Shown here: piece by piece, positions 33,113 to 41,246 of the stretch | How the letters are laid out: the number at the start of each line of letters is the position of its first letter | How positions within the stretch are numbered: position 1 is the first letter of the stretch | Origin: Streptomyces acidiscabies | Lineage (GTDB): Bacteria; Actinomycetota; Actinomycetes; Streptomycetales; Streptomycetaceae | NCBI RefSeq assembly: GCF_020010905.1 | Contig: NZ_JAGJBY010000001.1 | Coordinates: forward strand, 2,190,001-2,254,000 | Reading direction: 5' to 3' | Length of the DNA stretch: 64,000 nucleotides | Notes under the pieces: generated by a model | What the model saw: the letters and a program-made list of their open reading frames with translations, nothing else | Databases searched by the model: none | What the model was told of the DNA's origin: nothing | Translations under genes and position numbers: made by a program

Positions 33113-33940
33113 TTGAACCGCAAAGAGCTGGACCCTGAGGGGTCTCCCAGTGCAAAGTTCGGCATTGAACTGCGCAGGTTACGGGACGCAAGGGGGTGGA
33201 CTCAGGACGATCTAGCTGCGCGCGCCGGCTGCTCAGCCACCCATATTTCAGCCGTGGAAACTGGGCGTCGCCCTCCAACTCCCCAATTTGCAGCAAGTCT
33301 TGACAGGGTGTTCGGCACCGGCGACATGCTTGAACGCATGAGCCGGTCGGTACGCCATACGGCGTTGATCGAAGGGTTCCCGGAGTACCTTGCTCACGAA
33401 GCTCGGGCGGCGGAAGTCCGGCTGTACGAGGTGGGTGTCATTCCCGGACTCCTCCAAACTCCCGAGTACGCAGCGGCGCTTGAAGCAGACGCCGTAAGGC
33501 GTGCGGCGATCACTCCCGAACAGGCTCAAGAACGCGTGGAGTTGGTGGCGCGGCGCCAAGCGTCCCTGGTCCGCATGCCCTCGCCTTTGATCATCGCGGT
33601 ACTCGATGAAGGCTGCATTCTCAGGCCGATGGGGACTGCCGCTGTCATGGATGCCCAGTACGAACGACTGCTGGCGTTCGCCGAGTTGCCCCACACCGTG
33701 TTCCAGATCGCGCCGTTCTCCATGGGGGCACGCCGACCGTTCAGCCTGCCAGTCACCCTGCTGACGCTTCCTGACCGATCGATACTGTCGTACGCCGAGT
33801 CCACCCACCGGGGTCACCTTGAACGCGAAAGCACGTTCGTACTGCCCATCCTCGCGGCCTACCATCAGCTACAGGCCGAAGCGCTCTCGCAGGCGGAATC
33901 CGCGGCCTTGATCAGAAAGTTGCGAAAGGGCACCCCGTGA
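33113..33940 (+). CDS. XRE-family regulator (Scr1/DUF5753 type)
   Basis: This is a 275-residue protein. An N-terminal helix-turn-helix (about 15-70, 'WTQDDLAARAGCSATHISAVETGRRPPT') is followed by a DUF5753 domain (about 95-270, 'VRLYEVGVIPGLLQTPEYAAAL' onward). The start is a TTG at 33113 (or 33098); the N-terminus 'MNRKELDPEGSPSAKFG' is usual. A TTA leucine codon lies at 33179-33181 in the HTH region, so bldA may be needed. Base composition is visibly lower in GC than the neighbours. It overlaps the DUF397 gene by 4 nt, the common XRE-DUF397 pair of streptomycetes, proposed to be regulator plus small antagonist. Confidence 0.85.
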   Translation: MNRKELDPEGSPSAKFGIELRRLRDARGWTQDDLAARAGCSATHISAVETGRRPPTPQFAASLDRVFGTGDMLERMSRSVRHTALIEGFPEYLAHEARAAEVRLYEVGVIPGLLQTPEYAAALEADAVRRAAITPEQAQERVELVARRQASLVRMPSPLIIAVLDEGCILRPMGTAAVMDAQYERLLAFAELPHTVFQIAPFSMGARRPFSLPVTLLTLPDRSILSYAESTHRGHLERESTFVLPILAAYHQLQAEALSQAESAALIRKLRKGTP

Positions 33941-34146
33941 GTACCGAACATCCTCGCTGGTTCACATCTTCGTACAGTGGCAATGGCGGCCAGTGTGTTG
34001 AAGTTGCGGTCAATCTCGTCGCCACACACGGCACGGTGCCGGTCCGCGACTCCAAGCGCACCAGCGGCCCGGTGCTGGACTTCCGCTCGGTCGCGTTCTC
34101 ATCATTCGTGGCCGGGATCAAGATCGGAGAGTTCGACACGGTCTGA
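33937..34146 (+). CDS. DUF397 protein
   Basis: This 69-residue protein shows the DUF397 signature 'WFTSSYSGNGGQCVEVAV' (8-25) and 'VPVRDSKRTSGPVLDF', ending with 'FVAGIKIGEF'. The GTG at 33937 overlaps the XRE stop by 4 nt. DUF397 proteins almost always follow XRE/Scr1 regulators in Streptomyces and are thought to modulate them. A strong terminator follows at 34183. Confidence 0.9.
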   Translation: MSTEHPRWFTSSYSGNGGQCVEVAVNLVATHGTVPVRDSKRTSGPVLDFRSVAFSSFVAGIKIGEFDTV

Positions 34147-34182
34147 CTGTTCGCCTCCATCCCCTGGCTCTTCAGAACCAAG

Positions 34183-34227
34183 GAAGCCCCGCTACCCCTC
34201 CCGATCCGGCAGGAGTAGCGGGGCTTC
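34183..34227. terminator. strong hairpin ending the island
   Basis: GAAGCCCCGCTAC (34183-34195) pairs perfectly with GTAGCGGGGCTTC (34215-34227); CTCC/AGGAG pairs further inside the loop. It ends the XRE-DUF397 unit. The rest of the gap to 34471 holds no recognisable gene; only a possible TTATCTTGAG promoter-like stretch near 34420 was noticed. Confidence 0.8.
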
Positions 34228-34471
34228 ATCTCGGGCGTGCGGTCGGTGAGGTCAGCGCGGGCGAGCCTCCCGGCAAAGGTCGTGCAGTGTGTCTTCCGCT
34301 TCGCTTCGGGCGTTCCGCCCGAGTCTGTGCCCGGTCTGTGGTGGTCGTCAGGGCAGGCCCCTACGGGGTGGGTGGGGGGAAGGTCAGGGTTGGGGGAACT
34401 TTGGGGGGTGGGGGCGGCGTTTATCTTGAGAAGGCGGCGCGGGTGCGTCGGGTCGGGGATGGAGGAGCGCT

Positions 34472-35176
34472 GTGGAAGCCGTGATCGTTGTGGTTGCGTT
34501 GGTTTTCCTGGTGCTGTTTCTGTTGGGGGTTTGGGGGACCGTCAAGGCTGTGGGGGCCGCTAAGCGGAGTGTGGACCGGACCATTGGGCAGGCTCGGCGG
34601 ACTGTTGAGGATCACACCTTGCGGGCCAAGTCGTTCGGGAGGCTCGGGCCTGCGGGGGAGATCGCTCAGCTTCGGTTGACGTTGCGGACTTCTATGCGGG
34701 CTACTCAGGACGCGTTGCATGCCGGGGTTGCCGAGGACGAGTCCCTGAAGGAGTCGCTGGGGCTCTTCGAGCGGCTCAGCGCGCATGGGCATCAGCTCGA
34801 TGACGAACTCAAGCGGCTGGAGTCCGACCCCGACCGCAGCACCCTCGCTCAGCGACTTCCGGAGCTGCGGGAGCGTACCGAGAGGATCACCGCGTCCGCC
34901 GACTCGCTGCGGTGGGCCGCGCGGGATCGGGCCAGTCGGTTCGCCGAGGACGAGCTGGACTCGTTGAGCGCGCAGATCGATGTGGAGGCGGGGGCGTTGC
35001 GGCACTGGACCACGGACGATGTTCCGCAGGCCGGCCGTTCCGGTCAGGCCGGGCCGGCCTGGCAGGCTGGGCCCGAGGGTGCTTCGAGGGAGACTCCGGC
35101 GCCCGCGATCAGTCCTCAGCCGCCGCGTCCGGCGTACCCCTGGGAGAAGAAGACCCGGCCGGAGAGCACGACCTGA
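34472..35176 (+). CDS. N-terminally anchored coiled-coil membrane protein
   Basis: The 234-residue protein has one N-terminal transmembrane helix ('VIVVVALVFLVLFLLGVWGTV', about 4-24) followed by a long Glu/Arg/Leu-rich coiled coil (about 30-165, 'RSVDRTIGQARRTVEDHTLRAKSFG', then 'SLKESLGLFERLSAHGHQLDDELKRLE') and a Pro/Gly-rich tail with 'YPWEKK'. The GTG at 34472 follows GGAGGAGCGCT. The layout is that of an envelope or division-associated scaffold. No family name is recalled with confidence. It precedes degV by 94 bp. Confidence 0.65.
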   Translation: MEAVIVVVALVFLVLFLLGVWGTVKAVGAAKRSVDRTIGQARRTVEDHTLRAKSFGRLGPAGEIAQLRLTLRTSMRATQDALHAGVAEDESLKESLGLFERLSAHGHQLDDELKRLESDPDRSTLAQRLPELRERTERITASADSLRWAARDRASRFAEDELDSLSAQIDVEAGALRHWTTDDVPQAGRSGQAGPAWQAGPEGASRETPAPAISPQPPRPAYPWEKKTRPESTT

Positions 35177-35233
35177 GCGGCAGGCCCCGTACACCTTGAT
35201 TCGGTCAAGGAGTGGCTCGGGCGAGGGGCCGGG

Positions 35234-35263
35234 CTGACGGTCGCCCGATACGCCAGGTAACCT
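35234..35263 (+). promoter_or_regulatory. promoter of leaderless degV gene
   Basis: CTGACG (35234-35239), 18 bp, then TAACCT (35258-35263); the ATG follows 7 nt later at 35271. No ribosome binding site is present. This is one of the better -35/-10 pairs in the window. Confidence 0.55.
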
Positions 35264-35270
35264 CCAGATC

Positions 35271-36116
35271 ATGTCCCGCCATGTCGCGATCGTCACGGAT
35301 TCAACGGCCTACCTGCCGCAGCCGATGATGGAGCGGCACAGTATTACGGCGGTGCCGTTGACCGTGGTTCTCGGGGATCAGGCGCTGGAAGAGGGCACCG
35401 AGATTTCGACGCGGTCCCTTGCGCAGGCGCTTCAGAAACGGCGGCCGGTGACGACTTCCCGGCCCGGGACCGAGGTGTTCGCGGAGACGTATCGCAGGGT
35501 TGCCGCGTCGGGTGCCACCGGCATTGTTTCGCTGCACCTTTCCGCCGAGTTGTCGGGGACGTACGACGCGGCGGTCGTTGCCGCGCGTGAGGCTCCCGTA
35601 CCCGTGCGTGTTGTCGATACCGGGATGGTCGCCATGGCCCTCGGGTTCTGCGCGCTCGCCGCTGCTGAGACTGCGCAGGCCGGGGGGACGGTTGATGAGG
35701 CGGTTACTGCTGCTGAGAAGCGGGCGGCCGGGACCGCTGCGTACTTCTACGTCGACACGCTTGACTATCTTCGCCGGGGTGGGCGGATCGGTGCTGCTCA
35801 GGCGTTGCTCGGGTCCGCGCTTGCGGTGAAGCCGTTGCTCCAGCTTGATGAGGGGCGGATCGAGCTGTTGGAGAAGGTGCGTACGGCTTCCAAGGCGATT
35901 GCGCGGTTGGAGGAGTTGGCTGTGGAGCGGGCGGGGGCGGCTGCTGTGGATCTCGCTGTGCATCATCTTGCTGCGCCGGAGAGGGCGGGGGTTTTGGCGG
36001 AGAGGTTGCGTGAACGGGTGGGGGGGCTGGGGGAGTTGCATGTCAGTGAGGTGGGGGCGGTGATTGGGGCGCATACGGGGCCTGGGTTGTTGGGGGTTGT
36101 GGTTTCGCCTCGGTAG
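35271..36116 (+). CDS. DegV-family fatty-acid-binding protein
   Basis: The 281-residue DegV protein binds a long-chain fatty acid and in many bacteria feeds it to a fatty acid kinase. The two-domain fold is visible: 'VAIVTDSTAYLP' (4-15) and 'TTSRPG' (about 64-69) form the ligand pocket with 'SLHLSAELSGTYDAA', then the C-terminal domain 'YFYVDTLDYLRRGGRIGAAQALLGSALAVKPLLQL'. Length is standard. No adjacent kinase gene is present. It is probably transcribed alone from a leaderless promoter. Confidence 0.9.
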   Translation: MSRHVAIVTDSTAYLPQPMMERHSITAVPLTVVLGDQALEEGTEISTRSLAQALQKRRPVTTSRPGTEVFAETYRRVAASGATGIVSLHLSAELSGTYDAAVVAAREAPVPVRVVDTGMVAMALGFCALAAAETAQAGGTVDEAVTAAEKRAAGTAAYFYVDTLDYLRRGGRIGAAQALLGSALAVKPLLQLDEGRIELLEKVRTASKAIARLEELAVERAGAAAVDLAVHHLAAPERAGVLAERLRERVGGLGELHVSEVGAVIGAHTGPGLLGVVVSPR

Positions 36117-36179
36117 GGCAGCAGGGAGGGGGCGGTGGGGGGTTGGGGCGCGGGGGTGTCACTCGTGTGGGTGACCGAG

Positions 36180-36206
36180 TTATCCACAGGTGGGAGGTTG
36201 TCCACT
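36180..36206 (+). promoter_or_regulatory. two DnaA-box-like sequences upstream of comEA
   Basis: TTATCCACA (36180-36188) and TTGTCCACT (36198-36206) lie in the same orientation 18 bp apart. The first matches the E. coli DnaA box exactly, the second differs by one base from the Streptomyces form TTGTCCACA. They lie in the 140-bp degV-comEA gap. Confidence 0.4.
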
Positions 36207-36256
36207 GAATTCGGGTGAGATCTCCGTGAGGGCGGGGATTGGTCGATGCTCGGGGC

Positions 36257-37294
36257 ATGGCACTTCGAGCACGTTCAGCGCGTATGACGATCGCGACCAG
36301 TGGACCCGGGCGGGGGCCCGGCTCTGACAGCCGTGTCCGCGGGCGGCGGCGTCGGGAGTCGGTGGCGGAGACGCGGCGGAGGGTGGAGGTGTTGTTCGGG
36401 GAACGGGGCGAGAGGGCTGGGGAGTTGGGGGTCGGGGAGGTTGCAGGGCGGGATGTGGTGGGGTCGGTCGGGGGTGCTCGGGGTGACGGTGTGGGGCGGC
36501 GCGGGCGGGTGAGGGCCGCTGTGGTGGAGCGGTTGCCGGTGTGGGTGCAGGCTCGGTGTGGGGTGGAGCGGCGGGGTGTTGTGGCGTTGAGCGTTGTGTT
36601 GGTGGTGGCTGCTGTGTTCGCGGGGCAGCATTTTTGGGCGGGGCGGACGCAGGGTGTGCGGGCGCCGGAGGTGGTGCGGGCGGCTGTGGTCGAGTCGGGG
36701 GCTGCGGAGGTGGGGGGTGGTGGAACTTCGGGTGTGGGGAAGGGGGTTGGTGCTGCGGGTGCGGGTGCGGGTGCGGGTGCGGGTGCGGGTGCGGGGGTCT
36801 TGGGGGCCGGGGGTGTGCCCTCGGCCGGTGCCGAGATCGTCGTCGATGTCAGTGGGAAGGTTCGCGATCCCGGTGTGCATCGGTTGCCGGCGGGGGCTCG
36901 GGTGGTGGATGCCTTGCGGGCGGCGGGTGGGGTGCGGCCGGGGGCTGATGTCAGTGGGTTGAATCAGGCGCGGTTTCTGGTGGACGGGGAGCAGGTGGCG
37001 GTGGGGGTGCCCGGTGCCGCTGCTGTCGCCGGGGTCGTACCGGGGAGCGGGGGTGCGGCTGGTGGCGGCGTACCCGGGGGTGTGGCCGGGGGTGGGGGCG
37101 GTGTGCCGGTTTCGCTCGGGGGCGCGACCCTGGAGCAGCTCGATGCTCTGCCCGGGGTGGGGCCCGTGCTCGCTCAGCACATTCTCGACTACCGGACGCA
37201 GCACGGTGGGTTCCGGTCGGTGGACGAGTTGCGGCAGGTGAACGGGATCGGGGAGCGGCGGTTCTCGGAGTTGCGGGAGCTTGTGCGGCCATGA
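36257..37294 (+). CDS. comEA: ComEA-like helix-hairpin-helix DNA-binding protein
   Basis: This is a 345-residue protein. After a basic N-terminal region there is one transmembrane helix ('GVVALSVVLVVAAVFAGQHFW', about 105-125), an Ala/Gly spacer encoded by a hexanucleotide repeat, a SLBB domain ('IVVDVSGKVRDPGVHRLPAGARVVDALRAAGG', about 195-228) and a C-terminal helix-hairpin-helix ('LEQLDALPGVGPVLAQHILDYR', about 292-313). In competent bacteria ComEA binds incoming DNA outside the membrane. Streptomyces are not known for natural competence. The ATG at 36257 gives a short start; its stop overlaps comEC by 4 nt. Confidence 0.85.
   Translation: MALRARSARMTIATSGPGRGPGSDSRVRGRRRRESVAETRRRVEVLFGERGERAGELGVGEVAGRDVVGSVGGARGDGVGRRGRVRAAVVERLPVWVQARCGVERRGVVALSVVLVVAAVFAGQHFWAGRTQGVRAPEVVRAAVVESGAAEVGGGGTSGVGKGVGAAGAGAGAGAGAGAGVLGAGGVPSAGAEIVVDVSGKVRDPGVHRLPAGARVVDALRAAGGVRPGADVSGLNQARFLVDGEQVAVGVPGAAAVAGVVPGSGGAAGGGVPGGVAGGGGGVPVSLGGATLEQLDALPGVGPVLAQHILDYRTQHGGFRSVDELRQVNGIGERRFSELRELVRP
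36755..36796. repeat. GCGGGT hexanucleotide repeat inside comEA
   Basis: Six perfect GCGGGT units plus a seventh variant encode an alternating Ala-Gly run in the extracytoplasmic spacer. Copy number changes would be in frame. Confidence 0.8.
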
Positions 37295-39693
37295 AGAGGG
37301 AGCGGGAGGCGGATCTGCGGCTGGTGCCGCCGGCGCTGGCGGCGTGGGGGACGGCGGCCTGGGCGCTGGGTGTGTCGTTGGGGGTGGCGTTGGCGGTCGC
37401 GGCGGGGTGTGTGGTGGTGGCCGGGGTGCTGCTCGTGGGGCGGCGGTCCGGGTGGTCGGGGGTGACCGGGGCGGGGGTGCTGTTGTGCGCGGGCGCGGCT
37501 GCGGTGGTCGGTGGGGTGCACGGGGACGACGTACAGCGCGGGCCCGTACCGGAGTTGGCGGCGGAGTTCGCCGACGTACGGGCGGACGTACGGATCACCT
37601 CGGACGCGCGGCGGACCCGGCCGAGGGTCACGGGGGACCGGATGTCGCGGGACGCGGTGGTGGTGGACGCCGAGGTGCTGCGGGTCGTGGGGGCCGGTGG
37701 GCGGGAGGTGGGGACGCGGGCGCCGGTGCTGGTCGTCGTGTCGGGGGAGGGCGGGGCCGGGTGGCTGGGGCTGCTGCCGTCCACGCGGGTGCGGGTCGCC
37801 GGGAAGCTGGTGCCGCCGATGGGCGGCGGGGACGGTGTGGCGGCGGTGCTGCGGGTACGGGGGGACGCGGGGCCCGAGGTGGTGGGGGAGGCGTCCTGGG
37901 TGCAGCGGGTGGCCGGGCGGCTGCGGGCCGGGCTGCGGGAGGCGACCGAGGAACTCCCGGGCGACGCGCGGGCGTTGCTGCCGGGGCTGGTCGTCGGGGA
38001 CACCTCGCGGATCTCTGCCGAGCTGGACGAGGCGTTCAAGGAGACGGACCTCGCGCACACCCTCGCCGTCTCCGGGAGCAACCTGACGATCATCCTCGTC
38101 CTGCTGCTCGGCCCGCCCGGGTCGGCCCAGCACGTCGAGCGGCGTGGGCTCGCGCCCCGGCTCGGGGTGTCCCTGCGGGGGACGGCGGTTCTCGGGGGCG
38201 GGCTGACGCTGGCGTTCGTCGTGGTGTGCCGGCCCGATCCGAGCGTGCTGCGGGCGGCGGCGTGCGGGGCGGTGGTGCTGGTCGCGCTGGCGACCGGGCG
38301 GCGCCGGACGATGCTTCCCGCACTGGCTGCGGCCGTCCTGGCGCTGGTGCTGTACGACCCCTGGCTCGCCCGGAGTTACGGGTTCCTGCTGTCGGTGCTG
38401 GCCACCGGGGCGTTGCTGACGGTGGCGCCGGGGTGGGGTGCGGCGTTGCGGCGGCGGGGGGTACCGGCGCGGCTGGCGGAGGGGGTGGCCGCTGCGGGGG
38501 CGGCGCAGGCGCTGTGCGCGCCGGTGGTGGCGGTGCTGTCGGCGCGGGTGAGTGTGGTGGCGGTGCCGTGCAATCTGCTGGTGGAGTTCGCGGTCGCGCC
38601 GGCCACGGTGTTGGGGTTCGCGGCGCTCGCGGTGGCGCCGGTGGCGATGCCGGTGGCCAAGGTGCTTGCGTGGTGCGCCGGTTGGCCCGCCGGGTGGATC
38701 GCTGATGTCGCTCGGGCCGGGGCGGCTTTGCCTGGTGCCGGGGTCGATTGGCCCGGGGGGTGGGGTGGGGGCGTTGCGCTCGGGGTGGTGACCGTCGTGG
38801 GGGTGTTGCTCGGGCGGCGGGTGGTGGGGCGGCCCTTGTGGTGCGGGGTGTTGGGGGTGCTGCTGGTGCTGGTCGTGTTGCAGCCGCCGCCGGTGACTCG
38901 GGTGGTGACGGGGTGGCCGTCGCCCGGGTGGAAGTTGGCGGTGTGCGATGTGGGGCAGGGGGATGCGGCTGTGTTGGCGGCGGGGGAGGGGGCGGGGGTT
39001 GTCGTGGACGCCGGGCCTGATCCTCGGGCCGTCGACCGGTGTCTGCGGAAGTTGGGGGTCACTCGGGTGCCGTTGGTCGTGCTCACGCACTTTCACGCCG
39101 ATCATGTGGCCGGGCTGGCGGGGGTGTTGCGGGGGCGGGCCGTGGGGGCGATCGAGGTGACCGGGTTCGAGGAGCCGGTGGATCAGGTGGGGTTCGTGCG
39201 GAGGGCTGCGCGGGAAGCCAGGGTGCCGGTGGTGCGGGCCGTTGCCGGGGAGCGGCGGCGGGTGGGGGAGCTGGAGTGGGAGGTGCTGTGGCCGCCGGGG
39301 GAAGGGGTGGTCGGGGAGGGGGCCAATGACGCGAGTGTGGCGATGTATGTGCGGGTGGGTGGGCTGCGGGTGTTGATGCTGGGGGATCTGGAGCCGGTGG
39401 GGCAACGGGCGATGGTTGACTCGGGGGCCTTGGCGGGGGTGCTGCGGGGTGGGGTGGATGTGGTGAAGGTGGCTCATCATGGGTCGGCGCATCAGGATGC
39501 GGGGTTGATGCGGGCGGTGGGGGCTCGGGTGGCGTTGATCTCTTGCGGGGCGGGGAATTCGTACGGGCATCCGGCGCCGGGTACGGTCGCGGCGTTGCGG
39601 GAGGCGGGGGCTGTGGTGATGCGTACGGATCGGGATGGGGGGTTGGTGGTTGGTGGGGTGGGGGATGGGGTGCGGGTTATGGGGGGTGGGTGA
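37291..39693 (+). CDS. comEC: ComEC/Rec2-family membrane channel with metallo-beta-lactamase domain
   Basis: This 800-residue protein has N-terminal membrane helices, the DUF4131-like external domain (about 70-200), the ComEC channel domain ('HTLAVSGSNLTIILVLLL' near 255-272, many helices to about 540) and a C-terminal metallo-beta-lactamase domain with 'LTHFHADHVAG' near 592. All three family domains are present and intact. It starts at an ATG overlapping the comEA stop by 4 nt. In transforming bacteria the protein translocates single-stranded DNA inward; the role in Streptomyces is not established. A piece of the gene (about 38765-38925) recurs inverted at 43234-43375. Confidence 0.9.
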   Translation: MKREREADLRLVPPALAAWGTAAWALGVSLGVALAVAAGCVVVAGVLLVGRRSGWSGVTGAGVLLCAGAAAVVGGVHGDDVQRGPVPELAAEFADVRADVRITSDARRTRPRVTGDRMSRDAVVVDAEVLRVVGAGGREVGTRAPVLVVVSGEGGAGWLGLLPSTRVRVAGKLVPPMGGGDGVAAVLRVRGDAGPEVVGEASWVQRVAGRLRAGLREATEELPGDARALLPGLVVGDTSRISAELDEAFKETDLAHTLAVSGSNLTIILVLLLGPPGSAQHVERRGLAPRLGVSLRGTAVLGGGLTLAFVVVCRPDPSVLRAAACGAVVLVALATGRRRTMLPALAAAVLALVLYDPWLARSYGFLLSVLATGALLTVAPGWGAALRRRGVPARLAEGVAAAGAAQALCAPVVAVLSARVSVVAVPCNLLVEFAVAPATVLGFAALAVAPVAMPVAKVLAWCAGWPAGWIADVARAGAALPGAGVDWPGGWGGGVALGVVTVVGVLLGRRVVGRPLWCGVLGVLLVLVVLQPPPVTRVVTGWPSPGWKLAVCDVGQGDAAVLAAGEGAGVVVDAGPDPRAVDRCLRKLGVTRVPLVVLTHFHADHVAGLAGVLRGRAVGAIEVTGFEEPVDQVGFVRRAAREARVPVVRAVAGERRRVGELEWEVLWPPGEGVVGEGANDASVAMYVRVGGLRVLMLGDLEPVGQRAMVDSGALAGVLRGGVDVVKVAHHGSAHQDAGLMRAVGARVALISCGAGNSYGHPAPGTVAALREAGAVVMRTDRDGGLVVGGVGDGVRVMGGG

Positions 39694-39919
39694 GTGTGGG
39701 CGGGGAGGTCGGGAGGGGGCGGGCCGGACAGGGGGCGTGAGAAGGGTGGCTCTCGGAGAGGGTCGTCGGGTGCGGTGAGCGGGGTGCGTCGGCCGGAGGC
39801 GGGTGGGGGCGGGCCGGAAAGGGGTGACTCTGGGAGCGGGCCGCCGGGGGCCGGGTGCGTGGGCAGGAGGTGGGTGTGGGTCGGGTCGGGGTGCGTGTGG
39901 GGTGGCGGAGAATGAGCCT
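39694..39919. other. intergenic region with imperfect duplication
   Basis: This 226-bp gap contains two imperfect copies (about 60 bp each, beginning near 39716 and 39807) that start GGGGGCGGGCCGGA and share CTCT/GGGAG and GGGTGCGT blocks. No gene was recognised in it. Confidence 0.35.
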
Positions 39920-40165
39920 GTGAGTGATGTGAGACATGTGCTGGTGTTGCCGGATCGGGATACCGCTGAGGAGGTTGTCGAGGAGCTGCGGGAGCGGTTC
40001 GGGGTGGTGGAGGAGCCGTTGGTCGTGCGGGACGCGCTGGCGGGGGAGGACGATGCGGAGGATGCGCAGTGGCTCGTCGTGCTCGGGGACGAGGCGGGGC
40101 GGCTCGGGGCCGAGGAACTGGACGCGTTCGCTCGGGAGTGGGAGGGGTGGCGGGAGGAGCCGTAG
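39920..40165 (+). CDS. small acidic conserved hypothetical protein
   Basis: This 81-residue, strongly acidic protein is rich in Glu, Asp and Val: 'VRHVLVLPDRDTAEEVVEELRERFGVVEEPLVV' then 'EDDAEDAQWLVVLGDEAGRLGAEELDAFAREWEGW'. The alternating strand-helix pattern resembles a small ferredoxin-like fold. The GTG at 39920 is preceded by GAGAAT 6 nt upstream, a possible leaderless start; a closer ATG at 39912 runs into a stop. It lies between comEC and holA. Function unknown. Confidence 0.65.
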   Translation: MSDVRHVLVLPDRDTAEEVVEELRERFGVVEEPLVVRDALAGEDDAEDAQWLVVLGDEAGRLGAEELDAFAREWEGWREEP

Positions 40166-40213
40166 AACGCCTCTGGGGCGGGGTTGTCGGTGGTGCGTGA
40201 CATGCTTGTGGGG

Positions 40214-41200
40214 ATGGCCAAGAAACGTGCTGATGATGATCTCCTCGCCCCTGTGACCCTCGCCGTGGGGCAGGAGGAGTTGCTGCTCGACCGGGTCGTG
40301 CGGGATGTCGTGCGGGCGGCCCGGGAGGCCGACGAGGACACGGATGTGCGGGACCTGGTGGCGGAGCAGGTGCAGCCGGGGACGCTGGCCGAGTTGACGA
40401 GTCCCTCGCTGTTCTCCGAGCGGAAGGTCATCACCGTACGGAACGCGCAGGATCTCTCGGCGGACACGGTCAAGGACCTCAAGGCGTATCTGGGATCGCC
40501 CGTCGAGGAGATCGCGCTCGTGCTGCTGCATGCCGGTGGGGCCAAGGGGAAGGCCGTGCTGGAGGCCGCGCGCAAGGCGGGGGCGCGGGAGATCGCCTGT
40601 CCGAAGATGACCAAGCCCGCGGACCGGCTGGCCTTCGTCCGGCAGGAGTTCCGGGCCACCGGGCGGTCCGCGACGCCGGAGGCGTGTTCCGCGCTGGTCG
40701 ACTCGATCGGGAGTGACCTTCGGGAGCTGGCCTCCGCGGTGTCCCAGTTGGCCTCGGACGTCGAGGGGACCATCGATGAGGCCGTTGTCGGGCGGTACTA
40801 CACGGGGCGGGCCGAGGCGTCCAGCTTCACCGTCGCCGATCGGGCCGTCGAGGGGCGGGCGGCGGAGGCGCTGGAGGCGTTGCGGTGGTCGCTGTCCACC
40901 GGGGTGGCGCCGGTGATGATCACCAGTGCGCTGGCCCAGGGGGTGCGGGCGATCGGGAAGCTGTCGTCAGCGCGTGGGGGGCGGCCGGCTGATCTCGCGC
41001 GGGAGCTGGGGATGCCGCCGTGGAAGATCGACCGGGTCCGGCAGCAGATGCGGGGGTGGACGCCGGACGGGGTGGCGGTGGCGTTGCGGGCCGTCGCTGA
41101 CGCGGATGCCGGGGTCAAGGGCGGGGGGGACGACCCGGAGTACGCGCTGGAGAAGGCGGTCGTGGCGATCGCCCGGGCGGCTCGGTCCCGGGGGCGGTAG
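40214..41200 (+). CDS. holA: DNA polymerase III delta subunit
   Basis: The 328-residue clamp-loader subunit delta opens the sliding clamp on DNA. The AAA+-like fold is recognisable from 'LAVGQEELLLDRVVRDVV' (about 14-31), 'VQPGTLAELTSPSLFSERKVITVRNAQDLS' (about 55-85) and 'EIACPKMTKPADRLAFVRQEFRATG', and the C-terminal collar domain ends 'AVVAIARAARSRGR'. The ATG at 40214 gives the common 'MAKKR' start. Position next to comEC and upstream of rpsT/lepA is the conserved actinobacterial order as I recall it. Confidence 0.95.
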   Translation: MAKKRADDDLLAPVTLAVGQEELLLDRVVRDVVRAAREADEDTDVRDLVAEQVQPGTLAELTSPSLFSERKVITVRNAQDLSADTVKDLKAYLGSPVEEIALVLLHAGGAKGKAVLEAARKAGAREIACPKMTKPADRLAFVRQEFRATGRSATPEACSALVDSIGSDLRELASAVSQLASDVEGTIDEAVVGRYYTGRAEASSFTVADRAVEGRAAEALEALRWSLSTGVAPVMITSALAQGVRAIGKLSSARGGRPADLARELGMPPWKIDRVRQQMRGWTPDGVAVALRAVADADAGVKGGGDDPEYALEKAVVAIARAARSRGR

Positions 41201-41233
41201 GGAAACGGATTGATCGTCGTCCGTGGGACTGGC

Positions 41234-41239
41234 TAGCGT
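41234..41239 (+). promoter_or_regulatory. -10 element of leaderless methyltransferase gene
   Basis: TAGCGT is followed by 7 nt and the ATG at 41247, with no ribosome binding site. Confidence 0.45.
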
Positions 41240-41246
41240 TTCCGGT

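Noticed and set aside
37189..40773. A 1194-codon open frame on the minus strand across comEA-comEC-holA
   Set aside because: It is antisense to intact conserved genes, rich in Pro/Arg/His/Thr with no family motifs. Long antisense frames are expected in very GC-rich coding DNA.
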